From Thinopyrum elongatum (Eukaryota; Streptophyta; Magnoliopsida; Poales; Poaceae), in the NCBI GenBank assembly GCA_011799875.1, contig CM022298.1, forward strand, positions 52,528,318-52,592,317: a stretch of DNA of 64,000 nucleotides, written 5' to 3'. Numbering within the stretch: position 1 is the stretch's first letter; every line of letters starts with the position of its first letter. Positions 43,301 to 56,334 of the stretch are shown here, one piece after another. Made by a program: the position numbers and the translations under genes. The notes below the pieces were generated by a model that saw only the letters and a program-made list of their open reading frames with translations, did no database searches and had not been told where the DNA came from.

Positions 43301-46300
43301 AGATCTTTTGGACTTTGTCCAATGGAGTAACTTGGAGTTTGTCAAGTGTACTACCCATCCACATCATTTTTATTTATGACAACCCATGTCTCGTTGCATT
43401 TTTGCTGCTGACCAGAGAGCTAAACATGTAAAAGCTGCAGGAGCTAGCAAGCGCTACAGTAACTGAAAGTCAGTTACTGTAGCAGCTTCAGTGCGGCGGA
43501 CAAGGCAGCAGCAGGGAGCGACGACGGCGGTTGCGGGCGCTCTCCAGGGATAGCCAGAGCGCAGCAGGGACGCGTCCAAAGTGCGGCGGAGGGGACGAGC
43601 CGCAGGCAGCGAAGCTGCGCGGGCGGGCGAGCAGCAAGCAGTATGCAGAGCTAATGAATTACAGCGGTGGCGGCAGCTATGCAGCGACAGTTGCAAGAAG
43701 GTAACAGCAGCAGAGCTTCAGCGGCAACAGCGGCAAAGCAGCAGGCAGCAGCCGCAGTTGCCGGCGCGCATGGGCAAGGGCAGCTGCGAGCGCAGCGCAC
43801 GACGACGGGAGCGGCGGGGTGCGGCCAGGGGACGGCCGGCTCGCGGCCGGACGAGGCCAGGGGGCGCGTACGGGGCGCCGTGGCGCGAGGCGCGGGCACG
43901 CATCGCAGCCAACGGCCGGAGCTTGGGCGGCGGCAAAAGCAGGGGCGTGGCTGGTGAGTGGATGTAGGACGCGGGCAACGATGAGTGCGGCGCAGGCGCA
44001 GGCAGGAGAGCCCAGGGGGCGGGCTGAGCGCGGTGACAACAGGCGAGGGCGTGCGGGATCGGAGCACCGTCTATGGCAGCCTCATCGGGTGCGGGCGACT
44101 ACGACGACAGGTCAAGGTTGAGGAAGGGGAGGTCCGAGGAGGAGCTCACAGGGGGTGCAGCGAAGGGCTCGATGGAGGCGGGGACGCTGCGGTGGTGGAG
44201 GATCGAGCGGCGATGCGCGGCGACCGCGGGGAGGAAGAAGATGCGCGCGTCATGGGGACGGCTCCACGGCTTCCCTCCGACGGCGTGGGCGACGAAGACG
44301 AAGATGCCGGACGTCCTGGACGTGATGGCGCAGCACGGGGTGGACGGTGGCTACGCGGACGGTGAGGCCATGGCTACGGGTGGTTCGGGTTCGTCCAGAT
44401 CGGGAAGAGGGGCGAGGGGGAGGGGGTTCTGGCATGCTAGGGTTTGCCAAGGGAGAGAGGGAGCGCCGAGGGGGCCTTATCCATCCCCTCGACCGCGGCA
44501 TGAACGACAGCAGCGGCATCGACGGCCATGGCCGGGTGGATGGCCGCCACGCCATCCCCCTGTGAACAGGAGGTTGAAGGGGGAAGGGGATTTGGGCTGG
44601 GCCGGCCATTGTTGCTTCAGGCTTAGGTAAGTGCACAGTAGCATCTTTCTATTTTCCTTTTTTAATTTCTGTTTCTTTTAATTCCATTCTGTTTTGTATT
44701 TCTTATTGCACCACCAGAGTTTTGTAAAATGTAATACTTTGACAAATAAATATAGTGCAATATTTAGCACTGCCAGAAAATATTTTGGAGTACAAATGAT
44801 TTTATTTGTATTTTATTTAATTGAAAAAGGGTTAAATAACTCTGTTTTGTGGTTGTTAGAGCCACCTAATCTATCTAGTATATTTTGAATATAATTTTAG
44901 AATTGTCTCTGGATTATTTGCTATTTAATGAACAATTTAGTTTCTGATTTGAGCAACTTTTATTTTCCACTTTCAGTTTGAATTTCCATTTGAATTTGAA
45001 TTTGAAAAGAGATATGATACTAATGATGATTAAGCACTGTTGATCATGATGACATGGCATAATCCAAAGGGTGATTACTGTAGCTTAATACACGGGGTGT
45101 TACACCAATGAGGCACAACTATCATCGGGAGTCCCTATTGAAGAACATCGTAGTAACATACTTAGCAATGAAGTTTAGATTAAAAAATAAAGTATGCAAA
45201 AGATGCACTGAGGACAAATAGTAAAAATCTTACCATCTTTCCTAAATAGATGTTACCGTAGTTCAATACGCACGCTAGTGGTCGCACGTTTTGAGTACTA
45301 AGATTTTTGAGTCCAGGAAAATAATTTGTCTTGACAGTATCTAGCTCCTCAAGCCATGAAACATAATGACTTATCTCCTCGCAGTTTAGTTCAGCCCTGG
45401 GACAGTAGTAGGTCATGTCTACCAAGCGCCGGACATGTTTGCTTGAATGGAAATAAGCTGTCAATAGAAATTAGTTGTCAACTATTTTTGAATAAACAAT
45501 ATCCAAGACATAAATATGGTTGAGAAACTCACATAATGGTAGAACTGGAGGCATCCGCACATCGTGTAGGGTAACGCAGCAGGAAACAAAAATTTTCCGA
45601 CCTACGCACCAGCCCAGGACCACTATGGAGACTGCATACAAGGTTTGATCATTTTTGTTACCGACTCGTAGCGCAGCGGAAGTAGAGTCGATGACGATCG
45701 GCGGTGCAGATCCCCGCAGCTAGGATTTACAACCTCCCAACCGCGAGGATGAACTCCCTCATCCGTCACTCGGACAGCCCTCCGGGAGGCGGTCGGACAG
45801 TCCCCCGGACGGTGTCGCGGACAGCCCTTCGGGAGGACTCACAGAACTCGGACCGTCACTTGGACAGCCCTTCGGGAGGCACTCTCGAACAGCCCCTCAG
45901 GCACTAAGATCGAAACTACGACCTCTCTACAGAGTTGCACACATACGGTGTCACCTATCCGGTAGGGCTTCGCCATCCAGAACTAGTTCCCACCGGAACC
46001 CAGACAACCTTTCGGCTCTACGAAACTCTTTTCGTGGGAGGGAGAGAGAAGCCAGATCATTGCATGGCACTTGTATGTGAGAAGGGGTGAGCTTATGGGC
46101 AGCCCACTCACCTCCTATTTATAGGAGGAGCAAGGGGTAGAGGAAAGACCAAAAGGACCTTCCTAGGATCTTTCCACCACATGCCACATAAGGGTGTGTA
46201 GAACATATCCACCATGAGGTGGAAGGACACCTCAAGGAGGGCCCCCCCATGCCATGGCCGAAATTGTGCAGCCCCTTTGGGGGGCTCCACCTCCCTTTCA

Positions 46301-49300
46301 CACACCAAAAGTGGTTTTCTTCTAGAAGAAAAACCCCATTTGCAAATCAGCCCAAAAAGTGCTTTTCACTATTCATGACGACATTTTTCAGCGTCCGTTC
46401 GAACTGAAAATATTTATGTGGGCTTAGAAAATTTCCAGTACCCACTAACATAATTTTCAACGCGTTCTGGAACAATTCCAGTTTAGTGATTTCATCTGCG
46501 AAAAGCATCTGAAGTGGTTCCGGCAGCACCGGAACATTTCCGGTTTTCATCTCGGAAAATTCCCAGAAGTTTCCAGAATGATTCTGGCACCCTCCAAGAA
46601 TTATCGGGCATGTGCCGAAACCAATTTGACTTTATGGTATCCTCTGAAACAACTTTTTAGTATCACCGGAACTCATCCGGTGACCTCTCTCGTCGGAACT
46701 TTTCCGCTGTCTCCGAAAAACTTTTTCCGGAAATTTTCTCTCAGACTCCCTGTCTAGTATTCAGCAGATAGATGACCCTTAAGCATGTGACCCTATAGGT
46801 TCGGTGAAGTATAGACATGACACGGAACCCCTTCCGATCAGTGATCAACATCGGAGCCGTGGACACCCATATTGACCCCTATACCCACACGAATGAATAT
46901 TCGAGTGAACCTCCAGTTGCCGTGTGCTATTCCTGTTGCTTCGCGATATGTTACAAATACCCGAGGTGAGACATGTTGGCATTCCCGTGGATCAACAACT
47001 TGTCCACTATGCTAGTTACCTCGCTACCGGTATTGTTCTCTTTTCTCGTTACCGTGTTCCGGCATCCCCGTGATCAAATCACAAAGTGTCTGGCCAGATG
47101 ATGATGGATACCGTAACACCGAGAGGGCCCAGAGATATCTCTCCATCGTCGGAGGAGCAAATCCCAATCTCGAGCTATCAAGTTACTTGACATACTTTTC
47201 CATGAACCCGTAAGCCGCCGTAATAGCCACCCATTTACGGATGACGTTTAACATACCCCAAAGTTCATGAAGCAAGCATGAAGAAACTCGATACTCTCAT
47301 GGTCTAAGGAATCATGCAAACATTAACCATCTCTATGTTATTAACCATTAACTTGTGACGAAAGTAACTCATAGCATAACATCAATCGGGTCGATTCAAC
47401 ACAAATGTTCTTCTAACATTGTGCCCTCAAAATTGCTGGCATAGACATGCCCATGATCAGGAAAACAGAACCATCATGCAACACTTGAGCAAGTCATAGA
47501 GGCCAGACTAGGAATACATTTTACCATTTATTATTCCACACGTGCATATGAGTCTTCCTCCGAGCCTCGTGGTTATTGTAGACTCGAGAACCATAGCAGT
47601 TATAGCATGGAACATAAACCTAATTATGAACAGGGAGATAATCAATAACATTTATTATTGCCTCTAGGGCATATCTCCTATAGACTCCCACTTGCACTAG
47701 AGTCAATAATCTAGTTAATGCTAATGCACTTTACACCTGTGGCACACCGGTGTAAATATGTTTCGCATGTGGTATAGCCTGATGTCCAACGGATCTGACG
47801 ACTTCAGCTCCCTGTGTATCTTTGCATATCCTCGCGTTTTTACGCTTTCACAAAATTCATATTTTGTGTGGACTTGGCTTTGTATGTATGTGAATCACAG
47901 GTCGAACCTGGATTCCTCAGACTGAGTTATGGAGCAACTACCTGCAGTAGTGTCCCATTGACAAAAGCCATCTTGGAACCATACTAAGTTCATGAATGAA
48001 CTATATGACTCAACATTTTCTTTGTCGCTTCGAAAGCGGTAACATACTTAGCTTCTATTATAGAATTCGCCACGGTAATTTGTTTGGAAACCTTTTCCAA
48101 CTAACTGTGCCACCACATTGTGTGTTACACAAAACCCTCAATTTAAATCGAAAATCGCATGGAGAAATGATGAAGACTGTATCGATGTAACCTTTTACAA
48201 CGAACTCTTCATGATCTTCACTTGCGAGAAAACATGTCATCAGTGCTACTATAGTACTCAATGACCCTTTTTCACTGTTGTCCCATGATCAGAACTTTTG
48301 ATCACTTTGGTATCTATACTCGTAACAACTTTGGAGTATTGGACATATCTGGTTGTTTTACATACCATGGAATACATGATTAATCCAAACACGAAGGTGT
48401 GTGGAATCTCCATCATGTATTTTGGTCATCAGTGTTTTTGGGACACCGAGTCTTGCAAAAACTCTTTCCATGTGACTTCGGCAAGAATCACTCCTTGGCG
48501 TTTTAAATGCTAAAAAGTTTTAGCATCTTGTCAATATGTATTTATTGCTTAGCCCCATTAGGTAAATCTATCTTCATAGATCATCATGCCTAATATTAAG
48601 GCTATTTAGCCCAAGCACTTCATCGAAAAACTATTTTCAAATGAAGTCCTAATTCGTGTCAAGAATTTTATTTCCAATTAACAATGTGTCAAGCACACAA
48701 GGTTTTTAGAAATATTATTATGCTCCCACTTACTTTCTTGAATCACAAGCATCTTCATTACCCATTGATGAATTCAAAACCCTTTTTGACCATTTCATCA
48801 AAACACGAAGATTCCAACTCCATTTTGCTCTCCTCTGTCCATTGCTGGAACTCTGAAGTTTGCACACTCACTAGCATCCTGTGGAATGACAAAATACCTT
48901 GGACTGTAACACATGCAAGTCCTTGGTTTCATTTCCATCATATGGAAATCCTATTGTCATCCATGTTTCATATCTCATGACTGAAATATGTATTAATTGC
49001 TAGTTCAACCCGAACCGACTTTAAGCATCGCTACGGTGAAACAACCTCATCGTAGTCAACTCCTTGAACTTGTTATTTCAACAAGTCGAGCTTTATGGAT
49101 AAAACATTTTTACCCGTATCAGTTTTTAGTTCCACAAAATTCGTTAGACTCTAAGTCTTCCGAAAGGTGTATCAAGGTTTTAATCTTGAATCACTTATAT
49201 GGAAACTAACTCGGGTTGTATTTGCATTTAGCCAATTCCGGAGTCAGGGCCCATCAACGCTTCCTTGTGTATCGTAGGTATACCGTTGTCTAACAACAAT

Positions 49301-52300
49301 ATCTCGTCTGCGCACCTGAGAGGTTTGCACGAGCCTTGCCTACGTGGTTCAGCTGCAAGTTCGACCGAAGTCCATACATTTTATTGTAGAGACTTCCGTA
49401 TCAGTCGCAGTAGGAAACTCTGGAATTACTTCCAAGGTCTCTTTCCTTTGATCTGATGACGAAGATACTGTTTATCTCATCGAGTTGCACTATTCTCCCA
49501 CTCACCTTTTTGAAAGAACCATTTTCTTCAAAAAGCATACCGTCCTTTGTGGCAAACCTATTTGCCCCGGTATAGTGAGGGAGGAATACCCAACATTTTG
49601 GGATAACCTACAAAGTAGCACTTGTCTGATTTGGAATAGGTTTGTAACCTTTTACACAAGCCCCATATTCCAAATGTTAAGAAAAGATATAACATGGTTG
49701 GGCGTACCATACCATGGTGTCATTTCAAGAGACCTGATGGAGCTCTTTTCAGTGTAAAAGCCGCAGTCTCTAAAGCATCACTTTAAAAGGGATAATGGCA
49801 AATTTATTTATGTCATCTTTGATCTTACCATGTCATAAATGGTTCGATTACATCTTCACGGACTTTCCACTCACAGTGGTGTTCCGGGAGGTGTAAGTTA
49901 TGAAACTCTTTTCACAACTCATCAGACATTCGCTAAACTTGTAACTCAAATATTTCTTTCTGCAATCGAATTGTAGAAACATAATTTTCTTGTTACAATA
50001 ACTTCTACTTCATTTTTGAAAACCTTTCGAATGAATTCAAAAGATCCAGACTTACGTCTCATCAAGTAAATATCCATATATCTACTTGAGTCATTCCTGA
50101 AGATAGATAAATCCACTACTTGCAACAACATTTATCGAACTACATACATCAAAATGTATGATCACCAATAAGTTCTTTGCTCGTTCCTTATGGCCTGTGA
50201 ACGGTATTTCAGTCACTTCACTTTTCGGAGGAAAGTTGCAAGTGTCAGATGATTCAAAAAATCAAACGACTTCAAAATCCATCATAATGGAATTTTCCAT
50301 GCGGGTTTCTCCAATGTGACCAAATGCAGTGCCACACTTGTGTGGTATTCTTTTAGTCTTACGATATTTAGTGTCAGTGTTATGGATGTATCATATTACC
50401 ATCAATATTCATAACATACGTCCAATCTCGGATGGAAGCATGGCCCTTTATGTTATTCATAATACTGAACAACAATTGTTCTTTTATGAACAACTCTTTT
50501 GCAACAAACATTGTGCAATGGGCTAGAGTGTGTAAAACTCTAAAATGAATTATGAAACTAAATCCAGAGGTAATATATTATTATCATTATTCATAACATA
50601 CATCTCATTCTCAATGAAAGTATGGCCCTTATGTTATTCATAACATCGAACATAAAAAGTTCTCTTATGAACAACCTTCTTGCAAGATACCTTATGCATA
50701 GGGCTAGAGTGTGAAACTCTAAGATGAATTATGAAAGTAAATACATAGGTAATACACCGATGGAAGGTATAGTAACATTTACTATGTTCCATGTGTGTAT
50801 CTCAACCTCATTCCTGGCTAGTCTTTCAGGCCGTAGTAGTTCTTACATCGAGTTGCAACAGAATGCAATCGAGCGGGTATCTTTGTGATTAACTCACAAT
50901 ACCCAAGAATTAGTGATTAACATGTTTAACCATAATTCCCAAGAACTATATGTTTGACCAGCCTTCTATACATCAAAAACTTGTATGACATTCATACATG
51001 AGCTGGATATTCCAGTCTTCTTTCTTTCTGCCTTTATACTTCTAACAGTTTAACTTTTAGTATTTCTCCTACTCTCAGAAGAAGCACCCAACTTAAGAGT
51101 GGCGTTAGCCCTGGACTTCCTAGGCGTGAAAGTTTCACTAACACCCTTCAGAGACTTCCTTCTCTTTAAGTTGTTGTTTTATTCACCTTCATTTACATGA
51201 CAGGCGTTCTACTGGATCCCTCTTTTATCAGTCTAATGCATAGTAAACACCTTTACTAATAGTTTGCAAACAAACATTGCTTTGGATATCTTATATCTTT
51301 TAGCTTTTGTCTGTCTCTGAAAAGGATTTTCAGATTCCATGAATATCACATAACTATCCCAAAACTTTCGAAGTTTGGGTCTCATGGAAGCAAACATATT
51401 GCACTTTGACTGAAACGGAATTCTAGCTTTTGGATCGAAGGACGAGAGTCTCATCATCCATAGCTTTAGCGGGAGGATACTGAAAGTATGCGATAGGACA
51501 AAATCCTTCTTGGCACTCTTGAGGACAATCCTCACATTACGTTACCAACCGTAAAGTTTTAACCAGATATTTAATAGCTATTCAAATTTAATAGGGAAGG
51601 TGGAAAAGCAAGCCATAATTCTACAACTATTATGCAAACAACACTGAGACAGTGTCCATAATTAATTGCACTGAGAATTAAACAAGTTAATTCAACAGTG
51701 CGCTCCCACTCAAATCAATATCTCTCATAATTGATTTTGAGTGATACAAGATCCAGACTTCAATTCATCGCCATAGAATCATCATCTCATGACGGGAATT
51801 TTAATCGGTAGGCCAACTTGCCGATCACATCTCTATGTGACTCTTGTTCATCTTTCGATGTGTGTGTTCCGAGCTCAGGACGATCCTGCCATGAACGTCA
51901 AGACAACCAAGTGATCTTGCTGCGAGGTCTGACCTCACCCGCCTCACACATCCCTAATCGTTCGTACCCATGCAACCATGGCGCACCCCGAAAAGTTAGG
52001 TGCCGTGACGGTGCTACACTTGGGAGAACACTAACTACTTGATATTTTTGTGAGAGATCACCCTAATAAAAGCGACTACTGCGCAATCAAGAAGGGTGCA
52101 TCATAAGGGATAAACATCTCAGGCAATTCATAATAGCATGATATGGTATAGCCCTTTCTGACGGAGAAGTCTTGTATTCCTTCGTCTTCGGCATTCGCGT
52201 CGGTGTTCACCTTTGCGAAGATTGCCACCACCTTGTCGATGCACCAGATAATATTGCTATCTCTATAGCTAATAAAATAATGCATTACTTAAGGTTGACT

Positions 52301-55300
52301 CGCAGGTTAATAAAGTGCAATCATATGGCTCCAGCCATCATGCCGAATCATGACACGCAGGTCATGTTAATCAATTTACATCATATAGTCATCTCATACA
52401 TAATCAAATTAAATATGAGCACTGCTATACCACATCAAATGCACATGCAAACCCTCCTGTAAAACCAAGTTAGACGTCTCTAATCGGTTCATGCAAAAAC
52501 TTGTTTTTCGTGGCTTCTAAGGTTTCGAAACAAACCGAAGCTACCAACGTCCATCATCAAGTATGATAATTCAAGTCGCTAGATTAACTTCTCGGGGTGT
52601 ATGAAACACGAGATAATAAAATCTCGAGCCTCATACTGAACTTCGTCATACGCATGACCCCTGTGCAGATCATATCTGCATTGCCCTTTCATTTGCGAAA
52701 TTTCATCTTTCTTTTTAACTACGGTGGAATTCAATGAACTGTTAGCACTTCGTTGATCAATCAGGATCGCGGATTGCCAGAACTTTGAAACTCCACCATA
52801 CTGTTATCAAGATCAGAAATATGCAAATTCCAGGGAAGCAACAAGAACATCGGGTAACAGATTTCATCTCCTACCCGCACAAATAATTTTCAGTAATAGA
52901 ACTCATCTACTACCTAATTATATTGTGCAACACCCATACATCTCTATGTATTCTAGATCGCAACCAGCATCTACGCATAGCACGGCTCATGATGCCACTG
53001 TAGGGTAACGCAGCAGAAAACAAAAATTTTCCGACCTACGCACCAGCCCAGGACCACTATGGAGACTGCATACAAGGTTTGATCATTTTCGTTACCGACT
53101 CGTAGCGCAGCGGAAGTAGAGTCGATGACGATCGGCGGTGCAGATCCCCGCAGCTAGGATTTACAACCTCCCAACCGCGAGGATGAACTCCCTCATCCGT
53201 CACTCGGACAGCCCTCCGGGAGGCGGTCGGACAGTCCCCCGGACGGTGTCGCGGACAGCCCTTCGGGAGGACTCACAGAACTCGGACCGTCACTTGGACA
53301 GCCCTTCGGGAGGCACTCTCGAACAGCCCCTTGGGCACTAAGATCGAAACTACGACCTCTCTACAGAGTTGCACACATACGGTGTCACCTATCCGGCAGG
53401 GCTTCGCCGTCCAGAACTAGTTCCCACCGGAACCCAGACAGCCTTTCGGCTCTACGAAACTCTTTTCGTGGGAGGGAGAGAGAAGCCAGATCATTGCATG
53501 GCACTTGTATGTGAGAAGGGATGATCTTATGGGCAGCCCACTCACCTCCTATTTATAGGAGGAGCAAGGGGTAGAGGAAAGACCAAAAGGACCTTCCTAG
53601 GATCTTTCCACCACATGCCACATAAGGGTGTGTAGAACATATCCACCATGAGGTGGAAGGACACCTCAAGGAGGGCCCCCCCATGCCATGGCCGAAATTG
53701 TGCAGCCCCTTTGGGGGGCTCCACCTCCCTTTCACACACCAAAAGTGGTTTTCTTCTAGAAGAAAAACCCCATTTGCAAATCAGCCCAAAAAGTGCTTTT
53801 CACTATTCATGACGACATTTTTCAGCGTCCGTTCGAACTGAAAATATTTATGTGGGCTTAGAACATTTCCAGTACCCACTAAAATAATTTTCAACGCGTT
53901 CTGGAACAATTCCAGTTTAGTGATTTCATCTGCGAAATGCATCTGAAGTGGTTCCGGCAGCACCGGAACATTTCCGGTTTTCATCTCGGAAAATTCCCAG
54001 AAGTTTCCAGAATGATTCTGGCACCCCCAAGAATTATCGGGCATGTGCCGAAACCAATTTGACTTTATGGTATCCTCTGAAACAACTTTTTAGTATCACC
54101 GGAACTCATCCGGTGACCTCTCTCGTCGGAACTTTTCCGCTGTCTCCGAAAAACTTTTTCCGGAAATTTTCTCTCAGACTCCCTGTCCAGTATTCAGCAG
54201 ATAGATGACCCTTAAGCGTGTGACACTATAGGTTCGGTGAAGTATAGACATGACACGGAACCCCTTCCGATCAGTGATCAACATCGGAGCCGTGGACACC
54301 CATATTGACCCCTATACCCACACGAATGAATATTCGAGTGAACCTCCAGTTGCCGTGTGCTATTCCTGTTGCTTCGCGATATGTTACAAATACCCGAGGT
54401 GAGACATGTTGGCATTCCCGTGGATCAACAACTTGTCCACTATGCTAGTTACCTCGTTACCGGTATTGTTCTCTTTTCTCGTTACCGTGTTCCGGCATCC
54501 CCGTGATCAAATCACAAAGTGTCTGGCCAGACGATGATGGATACCGTAACACCGAGAGGGCCCATAGATATCTCTCCATCGTCGGAGGAGCAAATCCCAA
54601 TCTCGAGCTATCAAGTTACTTGACATACTTTTCATGAACCCGTAAGCCGCCGTAATAGCCACCCATTTACGGATGACGTTTAACAAACCCCAAAGTTCAT
54701 GAAGCAAGCATGAAGAAACTCGATACTCTCATGGTCTAAGGAATCATGCAAACATTAACCATCTCTGTGTTATTAACCATTAACTTGTGACGAAAGTAAC
54801 TCATAGCATAACATCAATCGGGTCGATTCAACACAAATGTTCTTCTAACATTGTGCCCTCAAAATTGCTGGCATAGACATGCCCATGATCTGGAAAACAG
54901 AACCATCATGCAACACTTGAGCTAGTCATAGAGGCCAGACTAGGAATACATTTTACCGTTTATTATTCCACACGTGCATATGAGTCTTCCTCCGAGCCTC
55001 GTGGTTATTGTAGACTCGAGAACCATAGCAGTTATAGCATGGAACATAAACCTAATTATGAACAGGGAGATAATCAATAACATTTATTATTGCCTCTAGG
55101 GCATATCTCCTACACATCGACCCAGATGTCGATATTACCTTCAATATCATCTTCCGGACGAATATCAAAGGTGATAAGCATATCAGGCTCAAATGCATAA
55201 GCCTTGCATAGTGATCTCCAATTTTTGCATTCAAAATAGGTGTAGGTGTCTGCATTGTATAATTTTGTGGCAAAAGTATAACCATGCTCGGTCCTCAAGT

Positions 55301-55608
55301 GAACTCTCTTTACCTCCATAGTTTCCATAGGACTGAAACCAATCTTATCCAAGACATAAATTCTTGTATGGCAGGGGATACACTAGTAGAATAGTAAAAA
55401 ATTAAAATTATAAGTTGAAGCAAAAGAAGCAGAAGTCATGCTTAATTACGAAAAAAGACTTGTCGTTGTGACTTACTGTATCCACTTCGAAGGTCTCATC
55501 CAGCTTGATGCTGAAGCGCCTACCACCAACTAAGAAATTTTTGTCGCACAGGCCGCGCTCGTCTTCGCAGTATTCGCACATACCAAAATCCTTTTCGTCG
55601 TCAGACAT
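40398..55608 (-). CDS. Inner CACTA accessory gene, possible double B3-like protein
   Basis: Four exons on the minus strand with GT/AG borders: 55608-55477; 55382-55115 continued at 45559-45533 after removal of X2; 45457-45234; 45134-45105 continued at 40664-40398 after removal of the solo LTR. The sum is 948 nt, 315 codons plus TAG, with consistent phases (0, 1, 0) and no internal stop. The N-terminus has a Cys cluster ('MCEYCEDERGLC'). Two regions look like B3 DNA-binding folds: residues about 25-135 ('TFATKLYNADTYTYFECKNW') and 220-312 ('VLIVKDWSKIVKD', 'QLGDRFICMLQY', 'LHMFYAILPE'). Similar proteins recur in Triticeae CACTA elements; function unknown. DNA binding is inference from pattern. 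Both insertions interrupt exons, so this copy is now unlikely to be expressed intact. Confidence 0.72.
41310..41445. repeat. 72-bp direct repeat in the solo LTR
   Basis: 'GAGATCC(C)TTTCTCGACTCCC' followed by 'TGCGAGAA(A)GCAATCCCAGA' occurs twice in tandem (41331 and 41391). Confidence 0.9.
42085..42300. repeat. Periodic 'ATCACCCTCG' units in the solo LTR
   Basis: The decamer (or TTTCACCCTCGG) occurs at about 42097, 42148, 42219 and 42287, each in a slightly different 50-70-bp context. Confidence 0.8.
45565..47682 (-). repeat. X2 3' LTR
   Basis: Aligns to the X1 LTRs except for about 46128-46365, where a different U3 segment is present ('ACCAAAAGGACCTTCCTAGG', 'CCACCATGAGGTGGAAGGAC'). TATA motif at 46116-46123. 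Confidence 0.95.
47683..52998 (-). pseudogene. X2 interior: decayed Copia gag-pol
   Basis: It collinearly matches the X1 interior over its whole length. Shared shards include the integrase piece at 49946-50131 ('SSRYMDIYLMRRKSGSF') and RT-adjacent pieces at 48684-48980. Stops and frameshifts fall in the same places by comparison of the translated pieces. A plus-strand open stretch in the same place in both copies (27331-27633 and 49485-49757) is a shadow of integrase sequence. No functional product is expected. Confidence 0.85.
52999..55114 (-). repeat. X2 5' LTR
   Basis: Carries the same alternative U3 segment as the X2 3' LTR (about 53562-53800) and the TATA motif at 53550-53557. The two X2 LTRs differ by few substitutions. 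Confidence 0.95.
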
Positions 55609-55697
55609 TTCCTATGTTCATAGTTGAAACATTAATCAAAAATCGATCGAAGGCAACTACCAGGAAACTCAACACACAGATCACTATTACTCAATAT

Positions 55698-56114
55698 GCA
55701 ACGGGTTGACTTTAGGTCTGTCGAGTCTTCCTTCCTAAACTCTCATCTCACGTATATGGTGGGCACTCCCTCTCTAATATTGCGACCGTCGGTGATGGTC
55801 GCTACTCCTCCTTTCCCTAGTGCATTACAAATATCTAGCACAAGGAAAAGAAGGAGAAGCGACCCCCACGACAACAGTCGGCATTCTTCTTCTCTCATAT
55901 ATGGTGGACACTCCCTCACCGTTTTGACCGTCGATGATGGTCGCTACTCCTTCTTCCCCTAGTGCGTAACAAAGGTCTAGCACAAAGAGAAGAAGGAGAA
56001 GCGACCCCCACGACAACAGTCGGCATTCTTTCTCTCTCAAATATATATATGGTGGACACTCTCCCTCACTGAAAGACACACAAGGAGCCGAAACAGACCT
56101 AAAGTCAACATGTT
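55698..56114. repeat. 147-bp tandem repeats flanked by an inverted repeat
   Basis: Units start 'TCTCA(C/T)(G/A)TATATGGTGG' at 55746 and 55893, with a partial third at about 56036. Each carries 'GAGAAGCGACCCCCACGACA'. The array is bracketed by the inverted pair TTGACTTTAGGTCTGT (55704-55719) and ACAGACCTAAAGTCAA (56093-56108). It lies 90-500 bp upstream of the ATG of the minus-strand CACTA gene, in its promoter region. Confidence 0.88.
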
Positions 56115-56334
56115 CCATATATCGAGCAATGACATCGAAAAAATGCCCTATGTTTTGCCAAAATATCATTGAATTCCCATTCTGGCAAATCACAAGCACT
56201 AGATATGCCCTACATTGTAGCACAAGTCATGCTTAAATTTCGGTATGACCTTTGCTAAAGACAGGACATATCGAGCGCCTGAAATTTGTCGGGACGGAAA
56301 CGAATCAACATTCCGGCAAAACATAGGCCACTCG

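Larger units (their letters stand above)
40670..45104 (-). mobile_element. Long solo LTR (4435 bp), TSD CCAAT
   Basis: On the minus strand it begins TGTAACACCCCGTGTATTAA and ends CCGGGGGTGTCACA, giving near-palindromic ends (TGTAACACCCC / GGGGTGTCACA). CCAAT flanks it at 40665-40669 and 45105-45109. No gag, pol or second LTR is inside. Size and ends resemble large-LTR gypsy families (Sukkula/Erika type; name uncertain). It interrupts exon 4 of the CACTA accessory gene. A GC-rich block at 43490-44600 opens many frames on both strands, without recognisable domains. Confidence 0.88.
45565..55114 (-). mobile_element. Copia X2: sister of X1, TSD CATCG
   Basis: A 9550-bp element on the minus strand. 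LTRs 45565-47682 (2118 bp) and 52999-55114 (2116 bp); interior 47683-52998 (5316 bp, versus 5319 in X1). TSD CATCG at 45560-45564 and 55115-55119. PPT 'AGTGGGAGTC' and the primer-binding-like 'TGGCATCATGAGCC' are in the same places as in X1. It interrupts exon 2 of the inner CACTA gene. The interior shows the same broken gag-pol as X1, so both descend from an already defective source element. Confidence 0.96.

Noticed and set aside
43454..44636. Many overlapping ORFs on both strands in a GC-rich block
   Set aside because: They lie within the 4.4-kb solo LTR, show only Ala/Arg/Pro-rich composition, and no domain or codon pattern; openness follows from GC content.
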